Source: Nematostella vectensis (lineage: Eukaryota; Cnidaria; Anthozoa; Actiniaria; Edwardsiidae). From it: a stretch of 64,000 nucleotides of DNA. Made by a program: the position numbers and the translations under genes. The stretch spans positions 15,374,085-15,438,084 of the forward strand of contig NC_064043.1 in NCBI RefSeq assembly GCF_932526225.1. The letters run 5' to 3'. This document shows, piece after piece, positions 1-13,200 of this stretch; position 1 is the stretch's first letter; each line of letters opens with the position of its first letter. The notes under the pieces were generated by a model. It worked only from the letters and a program-made list of their open reading frames with translations, ran no database searches and had not been told where the DNA came from.

Positions 1-60
1 TCCCCGTCCTCTCCTCATCATTTCTCCCCGTCCTCTCCTCATCATTTCTCCCCGTCCTCT

Positions 61-1145
61 TCTCATAATTTCTCCCCGTCCTATCCTCATCATTTCTCCC
101 CATCCTCTTCTCATCATTTCGCCCCATCCTCTTCTCATCATTTCTCCCCGTCCTCTCCTCATTATTTCTCCCCGTCCTCTTCTCATCATTTCTCCCCGTC
201 CTCTTCTCATCATTTCTCCCCGTCCTCTTCTCATCATTTCTCCCCGTCCTCTTCTCATCATTTCTCCCCGTCCTCTCGTCATCATTTCTCCCCGTCCTCT
301 CCTCATCATTTCTCCCCGTCCTCTTCTCATCATTTCTCCCCGTCCTCTCGTCATCATTTCTCCCCGTCCTCTTCTCATCATTTCTCCCCGTCCTCTTCTC
401 ATCATTTCTCCCCGTCCTCTTCTCATCATTTCTCCCCGTCCTCTTCTCATCATTTCTCCCCGTCCTCTTCTCATCATTTCTCCCCGTCCTCTTCTCATCA
501 TTTCTCCCCGTCCTCTTCTCATCATTTCTCCCCGTCCTCTTCTCATCATTTCTCCCCGTCCTCTCGTCATCATTTCTCCCCGTCCTCTCGTCATCATTTC
601 TCCCCGTCCTCTCCTCATCATTTCTCCCCGTCCTCTCCTCATCATTTCTCCCCGTCCTCTTCTCATCATTTCTCCCCGTCCTCTTCTCATCATTTCTCCC
701 CGTCCTCTCCTCATCATTTCTCCCCATCCTCTCCTCATCATTTCTCCCCGTCCTCTTCTCATCATTTCTCCCCATCCTCTTCTCATCATTTCTCCCCGTC
801 CTCTCCTCATCATTTCTCCCCGTCCTCTTCTCATCATTTCTCCCCGTCCTCTCCTCATCATTTCTCCCCGTCCTCTCCTCATCATTTCTCCCCGTCCTCT
901 TCTCATCATTTCTCCCCGTCCTCTTCTCATCATTTCTCCCCGTCCTCTTCTCATCATTTCTCCCCGTCCTCTTCTCATCATTTCTCCCCGTCCTCTCTTC
1001 ATCATTTCTCCCCGTCCTCTCGTCATCATTTCTCCCCGTCCTCTCCTCATCATTTCTCCCCGTCCTCTTCTCATAATTTCTCCCCGTCCTATCCTCATCA
1101 TTTCTCCCCATCCTCTTCTCATCATTTCGCCCCATCCTCTTCTCA
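61..1145. repeat. 1,008-bp spaced variant blocks in the 24-bp array
   Basis: A distinctive run of variants (TCATAATT, then CCTATCC, then CCCCATCC, then TTTCGCCCC) at 61-130 recurs at 1069-1138, which is 1,008 bp or 42 units later. A second variant pair (CTCTACTC followed by TCATTATT) at 1665 recurs at 2121, 456 bp or 19 units later. The left part of the array therefore carries its own nested block duplications, distinct from the 1,560-bp ones further right. Confidence 0.8.
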
Positions 1146-2849
1146 TCATTTCTCCCCGTCCTCTCCTCATCATTTCTCCCCGTCCTCTTCTCATCATTTC
1201 TCCCCGTCCTCTCGTCATCATTTCTCCCCGTCCTCTTCTCATCATTTCTCCCCGTCCTCTTCTCATCATTTCTCCCCGTCCTCTCCTCATCATTTCTCCC
1301 CGTCCTCTTCTCATCATTTCTCCCCGTCCTCTTCTCATCATTTCTCCCCGTCCTCTTCTCATCATTTCTCCCCGTCCTCTTCTCATCATTTCTCCCCATC
1401 CTCTTCTCATCATTTCTCCCCATCCTCTCCTCATCATTTCTCCCCGTCCTCTCCTCATCATTTCTCCCCGTCCTCTTCTCATCATTTCTCCCCGTCCTCT
1501 CCTCATCATTTCTCCCCGTCCTCTCCTCATCATTTCTCCCCATCCTCTTCTCATCATTTCTCCCCGTCCTCTTCTCATCATTTCTCCCCGTCCTCTCGTC
1601 ATCATTTCTCCCCATCCTCTTCTCATCATTTCTCCCCGTCCTCTCCTCATCATTTCTCCCCGTCCTCTACTCATCATTTCTCCCCGTCCTCTTCTCATCA
1701 TTTCTCCCCGTCCTCTTCTCATTATTTCTCCCCGTCCTCTTCTCATCATTTCTCCCCGTCCTCTCGTCATCATTTCTCCCCGTCCTCTGCTCATAATTTC
1801 TCCCCGTCCTCTCGTCATCATTTCTCCCCGTCCTCTCGTCATCATTTCTCCCCGTCCTCTCCTCATCATTTCTCCCCGTCCTCTCGTCATCATTTCTCCC
1901 CGTCCTCTCCTCATCATTTCTCCCCGTCCTCTCCTCATCATTTCTCCCCGTCCTCTCCTCATCATTTCTCCCCGTCCTCTCCTCATCATTTCTCCCCATC
2001 CTCTTCTCATCAATTCTCCCCGTCCTCTCCTCATCATTTCTCCCCGTCCTCTCGTCATCATTTCTCCCCATCCTCTTCTCATCATTTCTCCCCGTCCTCT
2101 CCTCATCATTTCTCCCCGTCCTCTACTCATCATTTCTCCCCGTCCTCTTCTCATCATTTCTCCCCGTCCTCTTCTCATTATTTCTCCCCGTCCTCTTCTC
2201 ATCATTTCTCCCCGTCCTCTTCTCATCATTTCTCCCCGTTCTCTTCTCATCATTTCTCCCCGTCCTCTTCTCATCATTTCTCCCCATCCTCTTCTCATCA
2301 TTTCTCCCCGTCCTCTCGTCATCATTTCTCCCCGTCCTCTCGTCATCATTTCTCCCCATCCTCTTCTCATCATTTCTCCCCGTCCTCTCGTCATCATTTC
2401 TCCCCATCCTCTTCTCATCATTTCTCCCCATCCTCTTCTCATCATTTCTCCCCGTCCTCTTCTCATTATTTCTCCCCGTCCTCTCCTCATCATTTCTCCC
2501 CATCCTCTCCTCATCATTTCTCCCCGTCCTCTTCTCATCATTTCTCCCCGTCCTCTTCTCATCATTTCTCCCCGTCCTCTCCTCATCATTTCTCCCCGTC
2601 CTCTCCTCATCATTTCTCCCCGTCCTCTCGTCATCATTTCTCCCCGTCCTCTCGTCATCATTTCTCCCCGTCCTCTCCTCATCATTTCTCCCCGTCCTCT
2701 CGTCATCATTTCTCCCCGTCCTCTCGTCATCATTTCTCCCCGTCCTCTTCTCATCATTTCTCCCCGTCCTCTTCTCATCATTTCTCCCCGTCCTCTCGTC
2801 ATCATTTCTCCCCGTCCTCTTCTCATCATTTCTCCCCGTCCTCTCGTCA

Positions 2850-5800
2850 TCATTTCTCCCCGTCCTCTCGTCATCATTTCTCCCCGTCCTCTTCTCATCA
2901 TTTCTCCCCGTCCTCTTCTCATCATTTCTCCCCGTCCTCTCGTCATCATTTCTCCCCGTCCTCTCGTCATTATTTCTCCCCGTCCTCTCCTCATCATTTC
3001 TCCCCGTCCTCTTCTCATCATTTCTCCCCGTCCTCTTCTCATCATTTCTCCCCGTCCTCTCCTCATCATTTCTCCCCATCCTCTCCTCATCATTTCTCCC
3101 CGTCCTCTCGTCATCATTTCTCCCCGTCCTCTCGTCATCATTTCTCCCCGTCCTCTTCTCATCATTTCTCCCCGTCCTCTTCTCATCATTTCTCCCCGTC
3201 CTCTCCTCATCATTTCTCCCCATCCTCTTCTCATCATTTCTCCCCGTCCTCTCCTCATCATTTCTCCCCGTCCTCTCCTCATCATTTCTCCCCGTCCTCT
3301 CCTCATCATTTCTCCCCGTCCTCTCCTCATCATTTCTCCCCGTCCTCTTCTCATCATTTCTTCCCGTCCTCTTCTCATCATTTCTTCCCGTCCTCTCCTC
3401 ATCATTTCTCCCCGTCCTCTCCTCATCATTTCTCCCCGTCCTCTTCTCATCATTTCTCCCCGTCCTCTTCTCATCATTTCTCCCCGTCCTCTTCTCATCA
3501 TTTCTCCCCGTCCTCTCCTCATCATTTCTCCCCGTCCTCTCCTCATCATTTCTCCCCGTCCTCTCCTCATCATTTCTCCCCGTCCTCTCCTCATCATTTC
3601 TCCCCGTCCTCTCGTCATCATTTCTCCCCGTCCTCTCGTCATCATTTCTCCCCGTCCTCTTCTCATCATTTCTCCCCGTCCTCTTCTCATCATTTCTCCC
3701 CGTCCTCTTGTCATCATTTCTCCCCGTCCTCTTCTCATCATTTCTCCCCGTCCTCTCGTCATCATTTCTCCCCGTCCTCTCGTCATCATTTCTCCCCGTC
3801 CTCTTCTCATCATTTCTCCCCGTCCTCTTCTCATCATTTCTCCCCGTCCTCTCGTCATCATTTCTCCCCGTCCTCTCGTCATCATTTCTCCCCGTCCTCT
3901 CCTCATCATTTCTCCCCGTCCTCTTCTCATCATTTCTCCCCGTCCTCTTCTCATCATTTCTCCCCGTCCTCTTCTCATCATTTCTCCCCGTCCTCTTCTC
4001 ATCATTTCTCCCCGTCCTCTCGTCATCATTTCTCCCCGTCCTCTCGTCATCATTTCTCCCCGTCCTCTCGTCATCATTTCTCCCCGTCCTCTTCTCATCA
4101 TTTCTCCCCGTCCTCTTCTCATCATTTCTCCCCGTCCTCTCGTCATCATTTCTCCCCGTCCTCTCGTCATCATTTCTCCCCGTCCTCTTCTCATCATTTA
4201 TCCCCGTCCTCTTCTCATCATTTCTCCCCGTCCTCTCGTCATCATTTCTCCCCGTCCTCTCGTCATCATTTCTCCCCGTCCTCTCCTCATCATTTCTCCC
4301 CGTCCTCTTCTCATCATTTCTCCCCGTCCTCTCGTCATCATTTCTCCCCATCCTCTTCTCATCATTTCTCCCCATCCTCTTCTCATCATTTCTCCCCATC
4401 CTCTCCTCATCATTTCTCCCCGTCCTCTCGTCATCATTTCTCCCCGTCCTCTTCTCATCATTTCTCCCCGTCCTCTTCTCATCATTTCTCCCCGTCCTCT
4501 CGTCATCATTTCTCCCCGTCCTCTCGTCATCATTTCTCCCCGTCCTCTCCTCATCATTTCTCCCCGTCCTCTTCTCATCATTTCTCCCCGTCCTCTTCTC
4601 ATCATTTCTCCCCGTCCTCTCCTCATCATTTCTCCCCATCCTCTCCTCATCATTTCTCCCCGTCCTCTCGTCATCATTTCTCCCCGTCCTCTCGTCATCA
4701 TTTCTCCCCGTCCTCTTCTCATCATTTCTCCCCGTCCTCTTCTCATCATTTCTCCCCGTCCTCTCCTCATCATTTCTCCCCATCCTCTTCTCATCATTTC
4801 TCCCCGTCCTCTCCTCATCATTTCTCCCCGTCCTCTCCTCATCATTTCTCCCCGTCCTCTCCTCATCATTTCTCCCCGTCCTCTCCTCATCATTTCTCCC
4901 CGTCCTCTTCTCATCATTTCTTCCCGTCCTCTTCTCATCATTTCTTCCCGTCCTCTCCTCATCATTTCTCCCCGTCCTCTCCTCATCATTTCTCCCCGTC
5001 CTCTTCTCATCATTTCTCCCCGTCCTCTTCTCATCATTTCTCCCCGTCCTCTTCTCATCATTTCTCCCCGTCCTCTCCTCATCATTTCTCCCCGTCCTCT
5101 CCTCATCATTTCTCCCCGTCCTCTCCTCATCATTTCTCCCCGTCCTCTCCTCATCATTTCTCCCCGTCCTCTCGTCATCATTTCTCCCCGTCCTCTCGTC
5201 ATCATTTCTCCCCGTCCTCTTCTCATCATTTCTCCCCGTCCTCTTCTCATCATTTCTCCCCGTCCTCTTGTCATCATTTCTCCCCGTCCTCTTCTCATCA
5301 TTTCTCCCCGTCCTCTCGTCATCATTTCTCCCCGTCCTCTCGTCATCATTTCTCCCCGTCCTCTTCTCATCATTTCTCCCCGTCCTCTTCTCATCATTTC
5401 TCCCCGTCCTCTCGTCATCATTTCTCCCCGTCCTCTCGTCATCATTTCTCCCCGTCCTCTCCTCATCATTTCTCCCCGTCCTCTTCTCATCATTTCTCCC
5501 CGTCCTCTTCTCATCATTTCTCCCCGTCCTCTTCTCATCATTTCTCCCCGTCCTCTTCTCATCATTTCTCCCCGTCCTCTCGTCATCATTTCTCCCCGTC
5601 CTCTCGTCATCATTTCTCCCCGTCCTCTCGTCATCATTTCTCCCCGTCCTCTTCTCATCATTTCTCCCCGTCCTCTTCTCATCATTTCTCCCCGTCCTCT
5701 CGTCATCATTTCTCCCCGTCCTCTCGTCATCATTTCTCCCCGTCCTCTTCTCATCATTTATCCCCGTCCTCTTCTCATCATTTCTCCCCGTCCTCTCGTC

Positions 5801-6150
5801 ATCATTTCTCCCCGTCCTCTCGTCATCATTTCTCCCCGTCCTCTCCTCATCATTTCTCCCCGTCCTCTTCTCATCATTTCTCCCCGTCCTCTCGTCATCA
5901 TTTCTCCCCATCCTCTTCTCATCATTTCTCCCCATCCTCTTCTCATCATTTCTCCCCATCCTCTCCTCATCATTTCTCCCCGTCCTCTCGTCATCATTTC
6001 TCCCCGTCCTCTTCTCATCATTTCTCCCCGTCCTCTTCTCATCATTTCTCCCCGTCCTCTCGTCATCATTTCTCCCCGTCCTCTCGTCATCATTTCTCCC
6101 CGTCCTCTCCTCATCATTTCTCCCCGTCCTCTTCTCATCATTTCTCCCCG
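2850..6150. repeat. 1,560-bp higher-order repeat within the 24-bp array
   Basis: Rare unit variants recur exactly 1,560 bp (65 units) apart. The paired TTCCC variants at 3361 and 3385 recur at 4921 and 4945. The ATTTATCCCC variant at about 4197 recurs at about 5757. Line-by-line comparison shows near-identity from about 2850-4410 to 4410-5970, and a third partial copy continues to about 6150. One base near 2970 differs between copies. This indicates recent block duplication or unequal exchange rather than independent unit drift. Confidence 0.9.
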
Positions 6151-7208
6151 TCCTCTCGTCATCATTTCTCCCCGTCCTCTTCTCATCATTTCTCCCCATC
6201 CTCTTCTCATCATTTCTCCCCATCCTCTCGTCATCATTTCTCCCCGTCCTCTCGTCATCATTTCTCCCCGTCCTCTTCTCATCATTTCTCCCCGTCCTCT
6301 TCTCATCATTTCTCCCCGTCCTCTCGTCATCATTTCTCCCCGTCCTCTCGTCATCATTTCTCCCCGTCCTCTCGTCATTATTTCTCCCCGTCCTCTTCTC
6401 ATCATTTCTCCCCGTCCTCTCGTCATCATTTCTCCCCGTCCTCTCGTCATCATTTCTCCCCGTCCTCTCCTCATCATTTCTCCCCATCCTCTTCTCATCA
6501 TTTCTCCCCGTCCTCTTCTCATCATTTCTCCCCGTCCTCTCCTCATCATTTCTCCCCGTCCTCTCCTCATCATTTCTCCCCGTCCTCTCGTCATCATTTC
6601 TCCCCGTCCTCTCGTCATCATTTCTCCCCGTCCTCTTCTCATCATTTCTCCCCGTCCTCTCGTCATCATTTCTCCCCGTCCTCTCCTCATCATTTCTCCC
6701 CGTCCTCTCCTCATCATTTCTCCCCGTCCTCTCGTCATCATTTCTCCCCGTCCTCTGCTCATAATTTCTCCCCGTCCTCTCGTCATCATTTCTCCCCGTC
6801 CTCTCGTCATCATTTCTCCCCGTCCTCTTCTCATCATTTCTCCCCGTCCTCTTCTCATCATTTCTCCCCATCCTCTTCTCATCATTTCTCCCCGTCCTCT
6901 CCTCATCATTTCTCCCCGTCCTCTCCTCATCATTTCTCCCCGTCCTCTTCTCATCATTTCTCCATGTCCTCTTTTCATCATTTCTCCCCGTCCTCTCCTC
7001 ATCATTTCTCCCCGTCCTCTTCTCATCATTTCTCCCGTCCTCTTCTCATCATTTCTCCCCGTCCTCTTCTCATCATTTCGCCCCGTCCCCTCCTCATAAT
7101 TTCTCGCGCATTCAAATGAATCAATAGGGAACTTTTTTATCCTAAAATAACCGGGTGAACGCCTCTACTGAGTGAACGACGTCAGTGAGTAGGCTACCAG
7201 TCACCTAC

Positions 7209-7342
7209 CTCGGAATCATCTCTCGTCTGGCAGGGTCATTTATCACTATTTTATTGACATCTTGTATCTCTTGCACTCGGAATCATCTCTCGTCTGGCAG
7301 GGTCATTTATCACTTTTTTTTTGACATCTTGTATCTCTTGCA
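7209..7342 (+). repeat. 67-bp tandem duplication ending at a splice acceptor
   Basis: Two head-to-tail copies of a 67-bp sequence beginning CTCGGAATCATCTCTCGTCT occupy 7209-7275 and 7276-7342. The second copy ends CTCTTGCAG and serves as the 3' splice site of the TIR exon. The first copy ends CTCTTGCAC, so its would-be AG acceptor is absent. The pyrimidine tract is long in both copies, being TTTTATTG in the first and an uninterrupted T-run in the second. Confidence 0.85.
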
Positions 7343-7343
7343 G

Positions 7344-8425
7344 AAGAGGAAATTGCAGACTTGCAGTACAGGCTCTCGCTTCTCAAGTCTAGTGACGTCA
7401 CCATCGATGCGATCACCACCAAGTACCGGCAAATTCAGTTCGTGCGAAGACAGAAGCTCTTACCGGAACCAGTCCCCTACTACTCCCAGCCGAGTGAACG
7501 ATCGGGACATGCGCACGACGTGGTCTTCGCATCTGACGGTCACCACCAGTCAGCAGCAATCCCCGATAACGAGCATGCGCATGAGAGGGGGTGTGACGTA
7601 GCACTGAGCTACTCAGTCGAGGATTCGCCAGCTGCGGCGACAATGAAGCAGCTCCTCATCGAAAGGTACCCGGATTTAAAAATAAGCGAACCGCTGACTG
7701 GAAGTTCCACATCTCGGCTCGCAGCTCTGGACGAAGCTCGAGTGATTGTTGTTCTGCTTTCAACATGCTTTCTGACCTCCAAAGAGCTTGTCCATGAACT
7801 GAACATCGCTCTCTACAGACACCGCTGCAGCAAGGAACAGCTACTGTACATCGTCCATCTCTCTGCGCTACCGCCAACACCTACGTACGTCCACCTGATT
7901 CCATGTGAATTCGCCGCCGCAGATTATTACTGGAAGGTACAGGCCTCGCCCAATCAGCAGTGCGTCGGCGAAGGCAGGCGCTTCGCGGTGGACGAGGGCG
8001 TTGCTAGCTGTTTGATTGACGCTTCTGACGTCATAGCTTCTCGTCTGGCTGGAGAGGTCAGTGGCTATCAAGGCGATTACTGTCAGGTCTTGCTGAATGG
8101 ACTTGAGGTGTTGCATACGTGGGACGAGTTATGCGGGAGGATGAGGGAACTGCAGGGAATGCAGAGGTTACAGCGAGCGTTTGGCTTGGAATTGACCGTG
8201 GAAATGCCACTAGAGGAACGTAGAAAGGTTGTGGAGAAAGATTTTAAAACAAAAATGGCGACAGATGCAAAAACTGAGAAAGCACCCGAAAGCCCCCGCG
8301 AGCTGGTCGATAAAGAGAAACCTGTTATTATACGCACGAGAACTGTGTCATTCTCGCCTGAGGTTGAGGTGGCCGATGACGCGTATCATAGCAGCCACCG
8401 TAGCGCCGCCTGTTCTCTTTTTTAA
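7344..8425 (+). CDS. Terminal exon of a TIR-domain protein
   Basis: This is the last exon of a plus-strand gene whose upstream exons lie outside the window or beyond the 24-bp array. A good acceptor (CTCTTGCAG) precedes 7344. The exon is entered with two bases of a split codon, so the stretch is open without needing an ATG. The first residues (EEEIADLQYRLSLLK) look like the end of a coiled coil. From about residue 78 a TIR-like domain is visible: CDVALSYS resembles the first beta-strand box, KISEPLTG the BB-loop region, and a later STCFLTSKELVHELNIAL segment matches the conserved S-x-x-F-x-x-S-x-x-x-x-x-E-L helix. It ends in a lysine- and serine-rich tail and TAA at 8423. TIR domains act in innate immune signalling or as NAD hydrolases; which applies here cannot be told from sequence. 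Confidence 0.65.
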
Positions 8426-8737
8426 ACTCTCATCATCCGGCCAGAACCCCACGTGATAAGTCCGCAGCCCCAAAGCCTGCATCTAGCGAACCTCCCCGAA
8501 AACCCTCTGAAAGCGCACCCAAAAAATACTCCACCCCATCAACAGACACCCCACAGCAGCTTAAACCTCGCATATAGCAGGACGCCCACCCCCCCCCCCA
8601 CCCCCCCAAAATTCATCCCACAGCGAACTAAACCTCGCGTAAAGCCAACCCTACTTCTCATACCCCTCCTAAAAAAGAACGGTACCGCCAGGTCGAGGTA
8701 GTAAACATGCTATGCTAGCTCATGGTAGAATTGTTGC

Positions 8738-8743
8738 AATAAA
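8738..8743 (+). terminator. Poly(A) signal of the TIR gene
   Basis: An AATAAA hexamer leading into an A-run lies about 310 bp after the TIR exon stop codon. The intervening 3' UTR is C/A-rich and contains a poly-C stretch near 8590. It is the first canonical poly(A) signal after the stop. Confidence 0.5.
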
Positions 8744-9218
8744 AAAAAAAGGATGTATAATTAGAATATTATCACACTTTATTGAGGTGGTTTGGTCCTA
8801 CTGAAGCTTCTACTGGTCGTTCTTTCAATTCACTGAAAGGGAAAAAGGGGCATTATTGAGAGGGGCGGAAGAGTTATTGTTAACGTTAAAACATTTTACA
8901 CAGGACCTGGTTAGTAAGGGGGCGCTTATTTGAAACTGGGCTTGGTAAAAACGAGCATTAGCGAAAATTAACTGTTGCTTTTATTTTGCTGTTAAAATAA
9001 CAGGTTTTATCACATTACGTGAGTCTATTAAAGCATAATGATGAACTGTGCAGTGCTTGCGAATGTTTGCAAGTAGAGCGAAGGAATTCTTCTTGTTTAG
9101 CTTTGACCAAAATAACGAAATTGATAGCAACACTGTTAACACTGCTCTTATGGGTCTACTTGAGGCGATAAAGGCTCAGAGCTATTTGCATGGTAAGCAG
9201 GTAGGTAGACCTGCCATC
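8744..9218. other. Intergenic, nothing recognised
   Basis: This is moderately AT-rich unique sequence between the TIR gene and the next repeats. Short open frames exist (for example about 9048-9263), but no protein motif, RNA gene or mobile-element end was recognised. Confidence 0.5.
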
Positions 9219-9366
9219 GGTGAGACGACCTTCGCGAGCTTATCACGCGCTTGTTGGTACTAGCACAGGTAAGACAACCTTCTTCACGTGCTTATCGCGT
9301 GTTTCGTGGTGTTAGCACAAGTAACACGTTCTTCTACACGAGCTCTTCACGTGCTTGTTGTTACAT
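9219..9366 (+). repeat. Degenerate 49-52-bp triple repeat
   Basis: Three diverged copies start at 9219, 9268 and 9320. They share the order GGTRAGACRACCTTC, then a GAGCTTATCACGCGCTTG-like core, then TTAGCACA. Each junction resembles a 5' splice site (CACAG followed by GTAAGA in the second copy). The repeat sits just before the large 60-bp array. Confidence 0.6.
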
Positions 9367-10233
9367 AACGCTTGTCTCTTCCATATTCGGCACAACGCGC
9401 TTTTGTCCACACAAGGCACTGTATTATTATTATTGTAAGTACACTACCGAATATCACCACCATCACTAGTGTTAGGATAGACAATCTGGCTTGTGTCTGA
9501 TATTGACCGAATATCACCACCATTACTAGTGTTAGGATAGACAATCTGGCTTGTGTCTGATATTGACCGTATATCACCACCATCACTAGTGTTAGGATAG
9601 ACAATTTGGCTTGTGTCTGATATTGACCGTATATCACAACCATCACTAGTGTTAGGATAGACAATCTGGCTTGTGTCTGATATTGACCGAATATCACCAC
9701 CATTACTAGTGTTAGGATAGACAATCTGGCTTGTGTCTGATATTGACCGTATATCACCATCATCACTAGTGTTAGGATAGACAATCTGGCTTGTGTCTGA
9801 TATTGACCGTATATCACCACCATCACTAGTGTTAGGATAGACAATCTGGCTTGTGTCTGATATTGACCGTATATCACCACCATCACTAGTGTTAGGATAG
9901 ACAATCTGGCTTGTGTCTGATATTGACCGAATATCACCACCATCACTAGTGTTAGGATAGACAATCTGGCTTGTGTCTGATATTGACCGAATATTACCAC
10001 CATCACTAGTGTTAGGATAGACAATCTGGCTTGTGTCTGATATTGACCGAATATCACCATCATCACTAGTGTTACGATAGACAATCTGGCTTGTGTCTGA
10101 TGTTGACCGTATATCACCACCATCACTAGTGTTAGGATAGACAATCTGGCTTGTGTCTGATATTGACCGTATATCACCACCATCACTAATGTTAGGATAG
10201 ACAATCTGGCTTGTGTCTGATATTGACCGAATA

Positions 10234-13200
10234 TCACCACCACACTAGTGTTAGGATAGACAATCTGGCTTGTGTCTGATATTGACCGTATATCACCACC
10301 ATCACTAGTGTTAGGATAGACAATCTGGCTTGTGTCTGATATTGACCGTATATCACCACCATCACTAGTGTTAGGATAGACAATCTGGCTTGTGTCTGAT
10401 ATTGACCGTATATCACCACCACACTAGTGTTAGGATAGACAATCTGGCTTGTGTCTGATATTGAACGAATATCACCACCATCACTAGTGTTAGGATAGAC
10501 AATCTGGCTTGTGTCTGATATTGACCGAATATCACCACCATCACTAGTGTTAGGATAGACAATCTGGCTTGTGTCTGATATTGACCGTATATCACCACGA
10601 TCACTAGTGTTAGGATAGACAATCTGGCTTGTGTCTGATATTGACCGAATATCACCACCATCACTAGTGTTAGGATAGACAATCTGGCTTGTGTCTGATA
10701 TTGACCGTATATCACCACCATCACTAGTGTTAGGATAGACAATCTGGCTTGTGTCTGATATTGACCGTATATCACCACCACACTAGTGTTAGGATAGACA
10801 ATCTGGCTTGTGTCTGATATTGACCGAATATCACCACCATCACTAGTGTTAGGATAGACAATCTGGCTTGTGTCTGATATTGACCGTATATCACCACGAT
10901 CACTAGTGTTAGGATAGACAATCTGGCTTGTGTCTGATATTGACCGAATATCACCACCATCACTAGTGTTAGGATAGACAATCTGGCTTGTGTCTGATAT
11001 TGACCGAATATTACCACCATCACTAGTGTTAGGATAGACAATCTGGCTTGTGTCTGATATTGACCGAATATCACCATCATCACTAGTGTTACGATAGACA
11101 ATCTGGCTTGTGTCTGATGTTGACCGTATATCACCACCATCACTAGTGTTAGGATAGACAATCTGGCTTGTGTCTGATATTGACCGTATATCACCACCAT
11201 CACTAATGTTAGGATAGACAATCTGGCTTGTGTCTGATATTGACCGAATATCACCACCACACTAGTGTTAGGATAGACAATCTGGCTTGTGTCTGATATT
11301 GACCGTATATCACCACCATCACTAGTGTTAGGATAGACAATCTGGCTTGTGTCTGATATTGACCGTATATCACCACCATCACTAGTGTTAGGATAGACAA
11401 TCTGGCTTGTGTCTGATATTGACCGTATATCACCACCACACTAGTGTTAGGATAGACAATCTGGCTTGTGTCTGATATTGAACGAATATCACCACCATCA
11501 CTAGTGTTAGGATAGACAATCTGGCTTGTGTCTGATATTGACCGAATATCACCACCATCACTAGTGTTAGGATAGACAATCTGGCTTGTGTCTGATATTG
11601 ACCGTATATCACCACGATCACTAGTGTTAGGATAGACAATCTGGCTTGTGTCTGATATTGACCGAATATCACCACCATCACTAGTGTTAGGATAGACAAT
11701 CTGGCTTGTGTCTGATATTGACCGTATATCACCACCATCACTAGTGTTAGGATAGACAATCTGGCTTGTGTCTGATATTGACCGTATATCACCACCACAC
11801 TAGTGTTAGGATAGACAATCTGGCTTGTGTCTGATATTGACCGAATATCACCACCATCACTAGTGTTAGGATAGACAATCTGGCTTGTGTCTGATATTGA
11901 CCGTATATCACCACGATCACTAGTGTTAGGATAGACAATCTGGCTTGTGTCTGATATTGACCGAATATCACCACCATCACTAGTGTTAGGATAGACAATC
12001 TGGCTTGTGTCTGATATTGACCGAATATCACCACCATCACTAATGTTAGGATAGACAATCTGGCTTGTGCCTGATATTGACCGTATATCACCACCATTAC
12101 TAGTGTTAGGATAGACAATCTGGCTTGTGTCTGATATTGACCGAATATCACCACCATTACTAGTGTTAGGATAGACAATCTGGCTTGTGTCTGATATTGA
12201 CCGAATATCACCAGCATCACTAGTGTTACGATAGACAATCTGGCTTGTGTCTGATATTGACCGTATATCACCACCATTACTAGTGTTAGGATAGACAATC
12301 TGGCTTGTGTCTGATATTGACCGTATATCACCACCACACTAGTGTTAGGATAGACAATCTGGCTTGTGTCTGATATTGACCGTATATCACCACCACACTA
12401 GTGTTAGGATAGACAATCTGGCTTGTGTCTGATATTGACCGAATATCACCAGCATCACTAGTGTTACGATAGACAATCTGGCTTGTGTCTGATATTGACC
12501 GTATATCACCACCATCACTAGTGTTAGGATAGACAATCTGGCTTGTGTCTGATATTGACCGAATATCACCACCATCACTAGTGTTAGGATAGACAATCTG
12601 GCTTGTGTCTGATATTGACCGAATATTACCACCATCACTAGTGTTAGGATAGACAATCTGGCTTGTGTCTGATATTGACCGAATATCACCATCATCACTA
12701 GTGTTACGATAGACAATCTGGCTTGTGTCTGATGTTGACCGTATATCACCACCATCACTAGTGTTAGGATAGACAATCTGGCTTGTGTCTGATATTGACC
12801 GTATATCACCACCATCACTAATGTTAGGATAGACAATCTGGCTTGTGTCTGATATTGACCGAATATCACCACCACACTAGTGTTAGGATAGACAATCTGG
12901 CTTGTGTCTGATATTGACCGTATATCACCACCATCACTAGTGTTAGGATAGACAATCTGGCTTGTGTCTGATATTGACCGTATATCACCACCATCACTAG
13001 TGTTAGGATAGACAATCTGGCTTGTGTCTGATATTGACCGTATATCACCACCACACTAGTGTTAGGATAGACAATCTGGCTTGTGTCTGATATTGAACGA
13101 ATATCACCACCATCACTAGTGTTAGGATAGACAATCTGGCTTGTGTCTGATATTGACCGAATATCACCACCATCACTAGTGTTAGGATAGACAATCTGGC

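Larger units (their letters stand above)
1..7104. repeat. 24-bp minisatellite, about 296 units
   Basis: The stretch is an almost unbroken head-to-tail array of a 24-bp unit of the form TCTCCCCGTCCTCTYSTCAT plus CATT. Variation is concentrated at a few positions: the CCTC/CGTC/TCTC trinucleotide, CCCCG versus CCCCA, and rare TTCCC. The array runs off the left edge of the window, so its full size is unknown. The plus strand is strongly pyrimidine-rich, with about three to four purines per unit. Because 24 is divisible by three, several reading frames stay open for thousands of bases on both strands; these are not genes. The register is lost by a 1-bp deletion near 7036, and the last degenerate unit ends near 7104. 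Confidence 0.98.

Noticed and set aside
2123-6871. Open frame of 1,582 codons (GRNDEERT repeats) and other long frames on both strands in the 24-bp array
   Set aside because: The repeat period is a multiple of three, so several frames are open at once; there is no splice or start context and the unit varies at all codon positions.
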